DNA from: Glandiceps talaboti
Taxonomy: Eukaryota; Hemichordata; Enteropneusta; Spengelidae
Reading direction: 5' to 3'
NCBI RefSeq assembly: GCF_964340395.1
Contig: NC_135561.1
Span: forward strand, 21,149,740 to 21,213,739
Length of the DNA: 64,000 bases
In this document: piece after piece, positions 1 through 24,349 of the stretch
Layout: every line of letters starts with the position of its first letter
Numbering within the stretch: the first letter of the stretch is position 1
Notes under the pieces: generated by a model
What the model saw: the letters and a program-made list of their open reading frames with translations, nothing else
Databases searched by the model: none
What the model was told of the DNA's origin: nothing
Position numbers and translations under genes: made by a program

Positions 1-889
1 ACCATCAAGTATCTGAAATCAAACTATATCCTTTATATATATGGTTGAAATATGTTCTATTAAAATTAAATGGCATCATTATAGTGAAGGTCAGCACATC
101 TGCTGGTTGTATCATTGGTAGGGGAGAGTTGGAGAGTTTCTTTTAGAGAGTCTGTTATGGCAAGCTTTAGTCTATCTTGGCATTAATTTCACATCTCTAA
201 AAGACAGCACATCTAAAATTAGCAATTAATGTTTAAGAAAATTAAGTTTAATACCATTATGACAGAAAAATATTGGTGTATCTGATTGTTGGTTGACTTC
301 ATGAGTGACCTCTGGGGTGAGGTAGTCCTAGCAGGTCTCCCCATATTAGATATGGATATGTTTTGCCTGTATTAAGGCATTTTTAGGTTATTCATAGCCT
401 TTACATGTAAGATAATATTTTACAGCTTCGAAAAGCTTAAGTTACGGTAAGTTGTAAATGAGTTATGCTTGAAAATGGGTCAGGTAGTGTCCGTACCATT
501 CATTGATATCGTGGCATTACTGTTGCAGATATAGTAAACTCACTGCTATGTTAGAGAATGTAAAGTCCTCATACCTATTACAAGTACTACTAGTATGTAT
601 AACACAAACTGAAATCTGATGAGGTGTGATGATTTGTAGTGTTGATAACATGTAGTGTCCGAAATAGAAAGCATTCAATGCGTATAAATCCCTAGAAGAA
701 TTCAGATTAACTCTTCAAGTTGGAACTTTCAAAGTCCATTACACAATGACCCCCCCCCCCGTCCGAAATTTTCTAAATTGGATGACCCAGCTACTGCCAA
801 TTTCGAAAACAGGATGATTCCCCCCCCCCCCCCCCACACCTACTAATCCACCGCCCCTCCCTTCTGGCCAAAGAAACTGATCGGTCCCT
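1..889 (+). mobile_element. GGGACC-ended non-autonomous DNA element, left-truncated by the window
   Basis: The sequence is nearly identical to 12099-12975. It ends in the same terminal segment, reading AAACTGATCGGTCCCTT. Two poly-C tracts flank a conserved block near 740-840. The left end lies outside the window. It codes for nothing I can recognise. A more complete copy at 11660-12975 has matching inverted ends, which is why I call it a TIR element. Confidence 0.6.
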
Positions 890-1010
890 TACAACAAAAT
901 AAGTTTCTCGATGAATAAATATGTTGTCACCCAAGGTTAAAATCTTAGCTTAAACTGGACAATTACTCATTACCCTCGCATATTAAGTGAGTGTGTGTGT
1001 GTGTGTGTGG

Positions 1011-2450
1011 ACGATGCTGAAGTTGTCTGCAAAAACGAATTGGAAAACACATTCAAAAACGTAATCGTAAACGGGTTCGGGTAACTGACCGCAACTGACC
1101 TTTTTCAGTTCAAATTTCGAAAACAACTTTTAAATCGTAAATGTTAATAAACAGTAGTGTACTTTTATCGTAATCACTGTGACTAAATCATTTTAATAAT
1201 GTAGACAATTCACTAAAAGATTATTCCTTTTATGAGTTATTATGAAAGCGAGTTATTTTTTCATTGATTGGAGGAAAGATCATAAACACACAAACATTTG
1301 TCCTGTCGACATTCGTGAATTTGCTATACATGATGGAAACGTTGTTTAAAAAGGAATTAGTCACAAAAGAAGTTTACCGACCCCTCAGACCTCTTTTTAG
1401 TGGTCTGAGACGACCCCACGTTGGAAGGTTAGGAATCGTATATGTACATAGGTCGTAAGTTAGTACAACTTTAGCTCTGGAATATGCGATCAGTGCTCCG
1501 TCACGTATTCGTCAATGGACTGATGATAGCTTATGCGTCTGATGAGATCTGAAGTAGCGAAGTCTTCGTACCTCAGTATATACTAGGATTTTTACGTATT
1601 CTTTTGTAACATCTCTGGCAACTTTTTCCAACAATTAATATTTTTGTCGCAAATAAATATGAATCATACACAAGACACAAGGCAAAGATTGCAATGTCAT
1701 GGATGTATGTATGTAAGGGAGTGTCCATATTTTACTTCCAGGGGGTCCGGAGGATTTTCGGGGGGGGGGCATCACTGAACTTTTCACTGGAAAAATTAGA
1801 GGGTGGCTAAAATAAAAATTCACAATTTTTTACGCGGGGTCATGGAAAAAAAATAACGATTATTTAATATAATATCAATCGATCTGCAATTCTGGCACTT
1901 CTCAAAGTAACTTATCCCTGAGGATGTGCAAGACTTGTTTCATCACAATCACTATCAGTGTTATCATCAGTACATGAATTTTCTGAGCTATCAGTATCAC
2001 AATTGTCTCCACCACTGCCTAGAACATGCATTACAGAAGTGTCACTTTCAGTCTCAGAGTCACAACTATCTGTTTCACTCATACCCATGATATTAGTTTT
2101 AATTTCATTTGCAGTCATTTTTTTAGATCTAAATTCTGGTGTTCCTATTATGTGAGTGGATATTATGTCTAATTTTTCTCTTTTTAATTTTCCGTGTTTT
2201 GGTAATCAATGCTCATCAAGATATTTATCTAACGCTTTCACTTTCATTTTTTCATGAGTTCCATTCAAGAACAACTTCAACCAGTCATAGTCATTATATT
2301 TCTTGTTTTCCCATTTTTTCTGTTGCTGTTCCCAATGTTTTGATCTGATATTTTTGCCAAGTGAAATCCCCTAATACTCGAAATAGAAGTAAAACTTGTC
2401 TATCAAAGTATAACAACTAGCACAATACATACATACATGCATGCATGCAT

Positions 2451-2528
<78 letters not shown>

Positions 2529-3243
2529 GGACTTGGAAATCCTCCAGCGTCCCCCTGGAAGTAAAATCTGGACACTCCCTAAATATCAACCCATGCGAGC
2601 CAGGTGGAAAGTCTCTAGAAGTAATTAATACTAAGCTTTGCACGGAAGCCACACAAGCAATAATTATTCAAATAAAGTCAAGAAAGTGGATGGTTGAGAG
2701 GATGTGGGGGCGGAAATCTACATAATTAATGTCACTTTATAAGTGACATTGCCATTGTAATACATCTATCTCTGATTGTGTGATTTGAGTAATATAAGAA
2801 TTGAATTTTCATTTTCAATTCATATCCTACTCCCAATATTCCTAACCTTCCAACTTGGACGGGTCGGTAAACTTCTTTCGAGACTAGTTCCTTTTTAAAC
2901 AACGTTTCCATCATGTAAACAAATTCAACACACAACGACGAATGTCGACAGGACAAATGTTTGTGTGTTTATGATCTTTCCTCCAATCAATGCAAAAATA
3001 ACTTGCTTTCATAATAACTCATTAAAGGAATCATCTTTTAGTGAATTGTCTACATTATTAAAATGATTTAGTCATAGTCATTACGATAAAAGTACACTAC
3101 TGTTTATTAACATTTACGATTTAAAAGTTGTTTTCGAAATTTGAACTGAAAAAGGTCAGTTGCGGTCAGTTACCCGAACCCGTTTACGTTTACGTTTTTC
3201 AATACGTTTACCAATTCGTTTTCGCAGATAACTTCAGCATCGT
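1011..3243. mobile_element. Long-TIR DNA element, MULE/foldback-like, non-autonomous
   Basis: The two ends are inverted copies of about 410-430 bp (1011-1437 and 2838-3243), starting ACGATGCTGAAG and ending CTTCAGCATCGT. The paralogous locus near 13085 has the same flanks without this segment, so it is an insertion. TGTGTGTGTGG lies just outside both ends (1000-1010 and 3244-3254). This fits an 11-bp target duplication, although the site is itself a GT microsatellite. Long TIRs and a 9-11 bp duplication are typical of Mutator-like elements. No transposase is present. The interior has a second inverted pair (about 1714-1746 and 2551-2580), a CA repeat and a small Ser/Asp-rich minus-strand frame that I do not trust as a gene. 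Confidence 0.75.
2467..2526. repeat. (CA)n microsatellite
   Basis: About 30 CA dinucleotides run uninterrupted, preceded by ACAT repeats, inside the long-TIR element. Confidence 0.95.
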
Positions 3244-3612
3244 TGTGTGTGTGGGGGGGGGGGGGTGAGGGGGTGAGAGGGGGGGGGGGTGGATTGTTAG
3301 CTTAGGTTACTATATGCTTTCAAGTGACCATCAAATCAACGGGCATACAAATAGAATATTTGTTTTGTCATCTTAACTTGTTACCGGCGTGAAATATCAG
3401 CGTGAACGTAACATAACAAGGTAGAATATGCTGAAACGCGTACGTGTGTTTGTATGACTGGATAGAATATGCAAAGCTAGCACTGGCAAATGGTATGAGA
3501 ATAACCTCAGACCACAGGTACTCGTAGGCTGTCATTATACCAGACTTGTAACTAAAATGTAGTATTTGTAATCGACTTTATGTATACTCCATACAAATAC
3601 AAATAATATTGA

Positions 3613-3646
<34 letters not shown>

Positions 3647-3746
3647 NNNNNNNNNNNNNNNNNNNNNNNNNNNNNNNNNNNNNNNNNNNNNNNNNNNNNN
3701 NNNNNNNNNNNNNNNNNNNNNNNNNNNNNNNNNNNNNNNNNNNNNN
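3647..3746. other. Assembly gap (100 N)
   Basis: Exactly 100 N bases, the usual placeholder for a gap of unknown size. It starts inside a GA microsatellite and is followed by GACA/GGAT repeats, so simple repeats probably caused the break. Confidence 0.99.
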
Positions 3747-3813
3747 CAGACAGACAGACGGATAGATGGATGGATGGATGGATGGATAGATATATAAATA
3801 CATATATATATAT

Positions 3814-3948
<135 letters not shown>

Positions 3949-3949
3949 C

Positions 3950-6900
3950 TAGTAGATAGATTCTCTCGAAAGATTAAGGCATTATTAATACACATTAATA
4001 TAATATTAAACACCGAGTAGATTTTATTTGTGATAACAAAAAACACCTGCAACATTGGTAGCACAATATCACAATCCGAACATACCAATGTCAAGAGAAA
4101 TAGTAAGGTACAAAAATTAAATTATTATAGTAAAATACAAAAATAAACATTACTAATGAACACACTTTATGTGAAATTCAACGAATGAATAAACAACTTT
4201 ACCCGACTATTTGTGCAAAAATGTATACAAAAATGGCCCCAACCATTTAATCTATTAGTTTCTCAGTCATCCCAGTGGGCTTTTAAAAAAGGAAAGTGCT
4301 ATTTTGGACACTGAAAAGACGCCAATGTTATGAGTTTGTTGAAAGACAGAATTCCTGCCAACTTTGCAAAGATTTCGAATTACCATCTATCGATACCCTA
4401 AAAATGAAATCACCTAGTTTTAACATAACTTGATAGCGTACATTGTGTATTTGTCCCTGATCATTCTGATCTGTAGACAATCTCTCCCTGTGTTGCTTCA
4501 CGATTTTTTCCGAAGCAATTTTAATAATCCGTCATTAAAGTGATATACATCGTTAAAACGTGAATCATAAAATATTAAAATGCGTTGTTTTAGAAATAGT
4601 CCGTTGTCACGGAAAATGTCCATTTGATGACGTCACTGTAGATCTTCAATGTTAATCCCTTTCTTACGTAATACCTTTGGAATCTGTAAAACAGATAAAC
4701 ACATAACTCTCCTTGTAACGGTGGAACAGAAGCTACTGTTATGATCACAACGTTGTTTGATATGTAGTGTACAATAAAAAAAACTCGCTTTAAAGGTGAT
4801 AAGAAGTATTATCCTTATCACACGGGTCAAACTTTATCACACGGGTCAAACTTTTTAAAAATTAGCGTACACATACACACATGCTAATAGCATACAGCAG
4901 GATGTATGCATATTGTTCAATTCTGCAGATAGGGTTAGATTCTACGTGTGCAAAATGGTTATTTGACACAGCTATAGAAAAAGATGGTCCAGAACAAAAG
5001 AATACCAATCCCTTGTAGTCCTTATTAGGACAACACTAAAGCGATGGCCGGATATTCAAATATACCCCTTTAACAACGTTAATCACCACAAATTGCATTC
5101 TGTCGTTTGTTGAGGTCAAGTGTATATGAACGAGACATTTTATCCATTTCATAGTGTGATAAGGATATTTTCCGACACCTCCAAAGTCAGTTTTAATTGT
5201 TACTCTTGACACAATATTCTGATCACAACCATTTATAAGATTCAACAGCTTTACTGGTTATAAAAAAGGTCAAGACATGTCTATATCTCAACCTAAATTG
5301 GCTCTTCTTGGTCGCCATGCAAATGAATTACTTATAATCATATTAAAGTTTGCCAAGATGAAAGATGTGACTGTGAGTACTGTTCACACTAACAATCAGC
5401 TCAATGACTTTGAACCCGACTTTGACTTTGCTTAACGTCAGCTTGTAATATATTTACTCTGACTTATTACAGTTAAAACAGGCAGAGTTTGCAAGATGGC
5501 TATATGTAACACACACAGGTACAATCAAAGTTGATCATTTTGCAAAATTAGTTTTGTTGTGTTACTTGATATATAATAACACTTTTGTTACTGAACACAG
5601 CATGGTTGTTATGGAAGGGAGTTTCAAATGCCAAGTAAACGTAAACAAAACTCCGTTGTGTTCAGCAATATACTATTTATCTAGCGAGTAAAACAACAAT
5701 CTCAACAATTGACAATTACATTATATTGTTATGTACAGTCTTCTAGTGAATATTCCCTATTTTATCTGTAAGAAAGATATTTCTGTTAAATAATTCTTAG
5801 CAATTAGAACAATAACAACCAATACTTTGCAATGCATTGTTTGCATTGTTTCAGTAATCAGTGGTAAGCTGTAATTAATTCTCATATCGATCATCACCCC
5901 AAAACCCTATTTATTTGCACGACACCTAGGCTACCAATTCAAGTCATCTCTACATGGAAATTTCGAATCCAGTTTGAACATGCTTTTACATTACATTTGT
6001 TCATAACTGAGCACTTTTGGGACTCTTGATCAAATCTAGTGCCACGAATGACTTTTTGTGGTATAAGTATATTCGTAACATCGTATCACTTATCATAACC
6101 TCTATTTTCTATAGTGGTCTGAACCCTAAATGAGTAACTCATTATTTGAATCATAACTTCTCAGTCAGTACAAAAATGTATATTTACATATACGTTATGG
6201 TCGGCCAATCGGTAACCTTGCCAATGCATTCACTAGCCCAAGGGTAGTATATGGAAACCTACCTTTAAAGTTACTAATAAACTCCCCTTCACACCCCCAC
6301 CACCACCACCACCACCACCACCGACTTTGCATATTGGTCGATAAATTTGGATAAATGGACAATATATTTTGAGTCAAACTCAGGATGTGTTTATTTATTT
6401 TACCCTGTACCAAAATGCTGACAAGAAGGTATGTCATTGGAATAAGTGATGAAACTTATTTATTAGGCGACGTATTGAACGACAGGCTACTCTTCAGGTG
6501 TACAATCAAAATGCTGTTACCTGTCTTCTTATTTGTGGTAAGCAACAGTGACAAAAAACAAGCAGTTGGTAGAGAGACCAGGATTTGCCGACTGAAGGGA
6601 ATAGTATCTGGATAGATTAGTTAACATCCCTTTTCCATGGGAAAGAGAATATCTTAGTGGTAAACCACGCTTCAATGTTCTCTTGTCTTGGCCACATCTG
6701 AAGAAGAGCCTGGCGTTAGAAACGTCGTGTAATAAATACAAGGGGAGTCTCAAGTTTTTGGTGGCATCTGGATCTTTAAGACTGTCACGGCTTTCCATAT
6801 GAACTAATTTGACATGTAGCGGTGTGGATTATTCTACACGTACCTGTGCAAGGTTTTGATTATTCTACACGTACCTGTGCAATGGCTGATCTTACTGGAC
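3950..6900. other. Intergenic sequence downstream of gene A
   Basis: I see no coding exon on either strand. There is a (CCA)n stretch near 6293-6322. A dispersed-repeat-like segment at about 6640-6760 carries a CTGAAGA...GAAACGTC motif. Part of the region next to 6900 is presumably 3' UTR of the minus-strand Ig gene ending at 6901, but I cannot place its poly(A) site. Confidence 0.5.
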
Positions 6901-17492
<10,592 letters not shown>

Positions 17493-17525
17493 CTTGCCTC
17501 CCCTAACAGCAGCCTGTACGTGTCA

Positions 17526-17536
17526 GCTATATATGG
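17526..17536 (-). promoter_or_regulatory. Possible TATA box of gene A
   Basis: CCATATATAGC on the minus strand lies about 35-40 bp upstream of the gene A ATG. If used, the 5' UTR would be only about 5-10 nt, so this is tentative. Confidence 0.3.
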
Positions 17537-18639
17537 CCGTATTCAAGATATGATCCCCGCTTTCGCTAAAAGTTTAAGATGACCTCCAACCAGGTTTACG
17601 GCGACATCAATATGGTGGACGTGTGACGTGTTATCGAACACAACAACTATTCAGAGTCAATCAGCTGGGTCACTTTCCAGCCCCCATTATTTTGCACAAT
17701 GCAATGGTATGATACGCGCGTATACTCGATAATACTGACTGATGCGTGTCGGCGTGGCCAAATCGAGACATGCAAATAAAATCGTGTTTAATCATCCTTC
17801 CGTACAAGTCAGTGCATATGTATATGTATGATATAACAAAGCAAACCTTCATCTGTGTTCAGGATACCGTGCGTTTGTGATTTTAAGTGTGAAGGTCACC
17901 TTCATAAAAAGGACGATGTCATTTTATAGTGTTACAATGGTAATGTACATTGACATACATCCCGTCAATAGTACATTAACATACATCCCGTCAACTAAGG
18001 AAAAGTAAAAAAAAAATGTTTGTTTCCGAAAACATGACTTCACAAAATAGGGTATTTAGGTTGGAATTTTATCTAGCTTTACTTTAAAATTTTCGTCGGT
18101 CACAATACATCCGTGAGAGTTTGATGAGGTGTAAAAGAAGTAAATGTAGACAATTATTATATGTTAAATCACGTTGAGGGTCTATGGTTAAATGGACAAA
18201 CACGTTATGCAGACTGTACTGTTATAGTCTGGAATACGGTTTTTAAAGTAAATGACTACAGATGAGGCAAAGGCATGAAGGTGTACATTGAAATAGAAGT
18301 AAATTGTTACCATTTGACCTTTTTTTGCCTTTTTTGTATGCAAAAAAAAGTTTCACAGTTGTCGGCTAGGGTTGGTCGGATTATCGTAAACACGCCATTT
18401 TTTTCTTTGGCCTAATACTGCACTGCGAACCACTTACCGATCGAGACAACTCAGCGTACATTCATTCAACCGGATAATTTATTTGCTTAGTCTACTGCTT
18501 TATTGTACGAACAGTCATTTGAGTCGAGCCATAAAAATGCCTTGTGTAAGTTGTGTTAGATGTAAAGGAATATTGTCTGCAACTTTTGTAAGTATTTATC
18601 GTCATTTTTGTTTCCACTGAAATAAAAGGTTATTTATAT

Positions 18640-18727
18640 TTTACCATTCACTTGTTTTATGACTAGTGGTCATATGGTAGGAGTTTTACTAGTGACTACT
18701 AGTCATAAAACAAGTGAATGGTAAAAT
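18640..18727. repeat. Near-perfect short palindrome
   Basis: TACCATTCACTTGTTTTATG followed by ACTAGT is mirrored downstream by ACTAGTCATAAAACAAGTGA and ATGGTA. Arms of about 30 bp flank a loop of about 26 bp. It looks like a MITE hairpin or cruciform-forming site. Confidence 0.7.
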
Positions 18728-18959
18728 ACTTTATGTTGTGATATACTGTATTCTCATATACTACCTGAATACAATGACGTCATTTTATTCTTATATATTA
18801 GATTACAGTATCACAACAGTTTATATGGCTGGAGTTTTGCAAGTGAAAGGTAAAAGATAAGTAACATTTTATTTGAAACAGAGATGACGAAATATACTCA
18901 GGGGTTGCTGACCATGTTCCTAGTAAAGCAAAAGTAAGGCTGGAGTCAGAATTTACGGT

Positions 18960-19400
<441 letters not shown>

Positions 19401-20205
19401 TTTAATTCTGAGGCAGTCAATAGCCAAGCAAATGTGTGTGTCTGCCAAACTATCTCTGAATAGGTAAGTTAAAGTGTAGGTAATATAACCATACAGTTGT
19501 ATGATAATGTACTGACTCAAGTAAAATTGAATTATTGAAGACAATGTTCAAGTACACGATGATTTTCGATAATGTGTATGGTTTGAAAGTTTATTCCATT
19601 AAATGGCCTTCTACATGTCCTTATGTTTTAAAACGTGATTACTGTGGGAGGGGGGCACCCTCTCCCACACCCTCCCGCTAGCTATCATAGGGGATACTGT
19701 TTCTGCCCAGAATCAAGATTGAAAGATAAAACCCTGCTGAAGTATCTCAATGTGCAGCCCAATGTGAGACGCAAAGCCCACATATATTTGTAAAGAAATC
19801 TCTCATTGTTCTGTATGGACGCTGAAGTTGATTTCCACTGTTACTTTAATGTAGTGAACCATACTGTACATGTCTGAAGTGGAACGGGGAGGGGTGATGG
19901 GGATACACATCTGAATTGGAGGGGGGTACTGTATCATTACACATTAAAATATGTGTAGCCGGGGAAGGGGGGAGGCTACGAGATCCGAGATGCACCCCGC
20001 ACTACCACGCTTGATGAGATGCCGTTCCTGAACGTTCGTATTCGATACAGAGTCTAGGTCTTTTTCTAAAGTCACTTTTATACATCTTGTCCCATCCCAA
20101 AAACAATCTTGAAATATATGGTTAAATTATTTAAATAGCTTTTCCTGTCTTCAAATGAAAATGCATCTAACTTGGTAAATCATGATACCATTCATGCTTT
20201 TAGTC

Positions 20206-20553
20206 AAAATTTAGACCACCGTGGTCTGAAGTCTGAGGTCAAAATTTAGACCACCATGGTGTGGGGTCTGGGGTCAAAACTTAGACCACCATGGTCTGAA
20301 GTCTGGGGTCAAAACTTAGACCACCATGGTCTGAAGTTAAAATTTAGACCACCGTGGTCTGACGTCTGAGGTCAAAACTTAGACCACCATGGTCTGAAGT
20401 CTGAGGTCAAAACTTAGACCACCATGGTCTGAAGTCTGGGGTCAAAACTTAGACCACCATGGTCTGAAGTCTGGGGGTCTGAAGTTAAAATTTAGACCAC
20501 ATGGTCTGAAGTCTGAGGTCAAAATTTAGACCACCGTGGTCTGAGGTCAACAC
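20206..20553 (+). repeat. 35-bp tandem repeat with palindromic core, about 10 copies
   Basis: Each unit contains TTAGACCACCATGGTCTGAA, an inverted repeat of AGACCA around CCA, followed by GTCTGRGGTC. Single-base variants (CCGTGG or CCATGG) and one truncated copy are visible. Confidence 0.9.
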
Positions 20554-23499
20554 GTACGTACAAGGTAGAGTTCATTCTGAAAAAGTAGGTGTGATGACAA
20601 TAATCTTTATTGGTACAAATAAATTCGGAAATTTGTTGAATTGGAGTATCCTCATATATGGGGCCCTACTGTCCTATTATTAAAGCAGGAAGACCTATGG
20701 GACGCCTTTGTTGCTTGGTTGGGTCAAACTGGCCATTAGAAAGCCTTCAGTATTTGCAAGGCGGGGGGGGGGGGGATCTCGCCCGGTCTATGCGAAGAAT
20801 GTGACCTCGCAATTCTGTTTTCTAAAAAGTGGTCAAGGCCTTCCCTCACTTTCCTTTTTAAAAAAATATGACATCCCCTCTTCAAATATATTCTATATTC
20901 CAAAACGTGCATATGGATTAAAATGCTGTCAGATGTGAAAACTGGCCACTAGTCCTAGAATCAATGGTATTCATAGGATATGGTCCAACACTGGCAGCCA
21001 GTAAGTAGAAAATACATCACCTGGAGCGTCTTTATCATCTCACCACGTACGTTTGTGAAAGGGGTGTACATGTGTTAAGAGTGCCAACAACGACTGATCT
21101 AACGGTCTACCTATCTTGTTAACAGATAGTTTACTTTCCTTAATAATGTCTATTTTCCGGTTTGAACTCTTCAAGTTATTATACCATGTACCATTTTGAA
21201 TACATATCATATCTTGTATCTTGGCGTAATGATGTTGCTATGACTGTTTGATATCAATTCATAGTCTTTTTTACTTTTACTTTGTTATTCCCAGATGACA
21301 AGCACTCTATTGACAGTTACTGAGTAAGGAGCTTTCTATGAATGAATGAATGGATGAATGAATGAATGAATGAATGAATGAATGAATGAATGGAAATTTA
21401 TTTCGCATTTAGAGGCCATCGGCCCAAAATACACATAAGAACAAATAACGCAAGACAAAAACGTATAATGATTGCATACGTACATGGAACGAAAATATAC
21501 AACCAAAAACGTGTCAAGAATAAACATAACTTATGAAATGAACAAGTTTTCTGTCAATCTAAATACCTTATAAATATACATTACAAGTTGTCTTAGGTGA
21601 TGTGGATTTTTACTTGATATTAAATAATAAAAATTATCTAGCGACGGATAAGGTCAAATATTAAATGCAAGGTATTACTGTCTTAAAGGAGTAAACAAAT
21701 CACAAATAAATAGAAAATCATTACGGGAAGAAGCCATTACCCAAGCAAGTGGGGTTTCACAATATAGACAATGTTTATTTATAGCCGACTTGCTGAATCA
21801 CCAAGTCGGGTTTGTAGTACTTGAACGGCTAATGGGGGGGGGGGGGGACCGTCATGGATACTCATTTTCAATAAAACTATGGTCGTTGATTAAACAAAAT
21901 TTGCAAAGTCTATCCTGTACATTTATCTCAATACACAGATCATGAGATGAACATCGACACCTTGCTAAGGTGACCTTAAATTTATGAATACTAATACAAT
22001 CCAATAAAGCTCACATATTATAAAAGTGTCTTAAAATTACAAACCCCTTAACTTGGAAGATGAATTTATGCTATCATGTCATTCTTGAAAGAAACAATCT
22101 TTGAATCTTTGTGTGAAAATAGTAATAAAAGCAGTCTGGTCAAGAATTCTTAGCCAAGTATGATATACAGCGTTTCATATAAAATGTTGCACATTCACCA
22201 AGTACAACAGTATCATTTGTATTAGTAATAGGGCTTACACTGAGTAAAAACGTACAAAATTGAATTGGCACAATTGTAATTGCAAGGGGGAAGGCCGAGG
22301 GAAATCAAGGCCGGTCTGTGGCATAAATATGATCCTCTCCCTAATCCGCTGTGCTAATTTTAAAAAAGTGGCTCACCCTCAATTTCCATTCTCTAAAATA
22401 CGACCTTTGCTTTTCCTTATTCAAACATTTCAATGAAAACACCCAACGTTTTTGAATAGCGGCTCACTGTGGCATCTAGTTGTTAGAGCTAGTTGTCGGG
22501 AACGGGTTTGTCCTTAGAGTCCCATTACAGACATACAGGGAATTTTTCTGTAGTAAGATCCCACAACATTGATAGTTTTAATGGTATTTGTTGTGTCCCA
22601 CTATTATCATAGTGTGTGTTGGGTTTGTATCAGATTTATAATAATGCCTGTGTTTTGATCTAATTGGCTGAGCTCAAGTCCAGATCTCCCAAAGGCTAGA
22701 TGAGCACACAGCTGAAAACCTCAGGACCGATGTTAACATTCTCACTCCACCAATATCTTGCCACGCTGTTCCCCCTTTACTGCTGTGAGACCTGTACTCC
22801 CTTCCTCACACCACAACTAGCAGTTAATTCATTGCAGCATTTAACTGATAAATAATGACATTACTTTACAATGGTGGCCGTGGCGGGATGGGATCATGCC
22901 AAAATAGATTAATACGTGAGTCAAATTAAAAAGTGTCCTTCCCGTAATTATCATATTCTATTAAGATATGGCCCTCCCTGAGGACCGATTGTTTGAAAAT
23001 GAGACCCATCCCATAATTCCCCCGGCCCTCACCTTGCAATTACTTAAGGCGCCCAAAAGAGGCACTGTCTATAACTTTAAGCTTAAGGTTCTTGGTGGTT
23101 TCTTGTGATTTCTTTCATATCTAGTGACACCAATTATAGGTAGTCTTTGAAATGTCAGCCGGAATGAGGATACAATACAAAGATGGCAGGAGGTAATTTT
23201 ATTTAGTCAAAGTACTTTTTGTATATCATGAGTATGCAAATGCTAATTATGGTAATTCATAAGGAAGAATGATATTTTTTCAAGTCATAAATACACAGAA
23301 TTAATATTTCACTAAACTACATGTAAGTCACACATTGCGTTACTATCTGCCAAATATTATAACACTTAATCTAGCCTTTTCGAGATGAAAGGGGAAAATA
23401 GTGCCAATGGCATTGTAGCACAACTGTACAGTTTTTAATGTTTAAATGTTTAACCACATGCTGATCCATGCTAGGTATAGTTGTCCATTTGCTAAATGA

Positions 23500-23970
23500 T
23501 TATCCAGTCACCTATCCAACACTGTTGTTGTCTTTGCAATATACGCGATCATTTGGCTGTTGCTATGGCGTGGTCATATAGGTGGACATATCTGCATACA
23601 TTTTTTGACTGTTCCTTCCCTTGTCTATGAATCCCTGATGTTATCTTAGCAATATATACATGATGATATGGCTGTTGCTATGGGCGTGGTCTTGTTGCTA
23701 GACATATTTGCATACCTTTTTTGAATGTTTATTCACTTGTCTATTAATCCCTGTTGTTATCTTTGCAGTATATGTGATCATTTGGCTGTTGCCATGAGGG
23801 TGGTCTTGTTGCTAGGCATATTTGCATACACTTTTTGAATATTTGTTCACTTGTTTCAGAATCACTGTTATCTTTGTGAAATACTCCACTGTTTGGCAGT
23901 TGCTATGGGCGTGGTCATGGTTGCTAGGGATGTTTGCATACATTGTTTGAATGTTTATTCACCTACCAGA
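23500..23970 (+). repeat. ~115-bp tandem repeat, about four copies
   Basis: Each unit contains GGCTGTTGCTATGGGCGTGG, GTTGCTAGGCATATTTGCAT and TGAATGTTTATTCACTTGTC. The same unit recurs in three copies at 33710-33985, with a shared upstream flank (CCAATGGCATT...ACACAACTGTA). Confidence 0.8.
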
Positions 23971-24349
23971 TGATGTTATTATTTGACCAAAATATACTGC
24001 CATTTGGAACCTTATCAGTTCAGTTGTGCTAAAAACTAATTTCACGTCTTGCACTCACAGAGAATATGTGTTTGCAACAAGTCACTCATTGAATCACCAA
24101 TATATATCATATCTGTCACGTATTATCATATTTAGATTCATCTTCAGAAGTGAATAACAATCCATTAGCAAATATGTAAATATGAGTAATTAATATGCAC
24201 GAATTCTGTTACAATCTAATCCATTCTAGATATATAGACAGAAATTGCCAATGTTTTCTAAAAAAAAGAAATGAGAGGCAGGCTTATGCACACATGGGTG
24301 GACACACACAAAATGTACACAGGAAAAATGAATTGTTATTTGATGTGTA

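Larger units (their letters stand above)
1..3646 (+). repeat. Direct duplication, copy 1 (carrying an extra 2.2-kb insertion)
   Basis: Bases 1-1010 and 3244-3646 together match 12099 to about 13470 almost base for base and in the same order. The only large difference is the inserted 1011-3243 segment. Similarity ends at a GA microsatellite, which here runs into the assembly gap. This is either a recent segmental duplication or an uncollapsed second haplotype. Confidence 0.8.

Noticed and set aside
1912-2118. Acidic Ser/Asp-rich 68-residue minus frame
   Set aside because: It is short, lies inside a non-autonomous element, and shows no splice or domain evidence.
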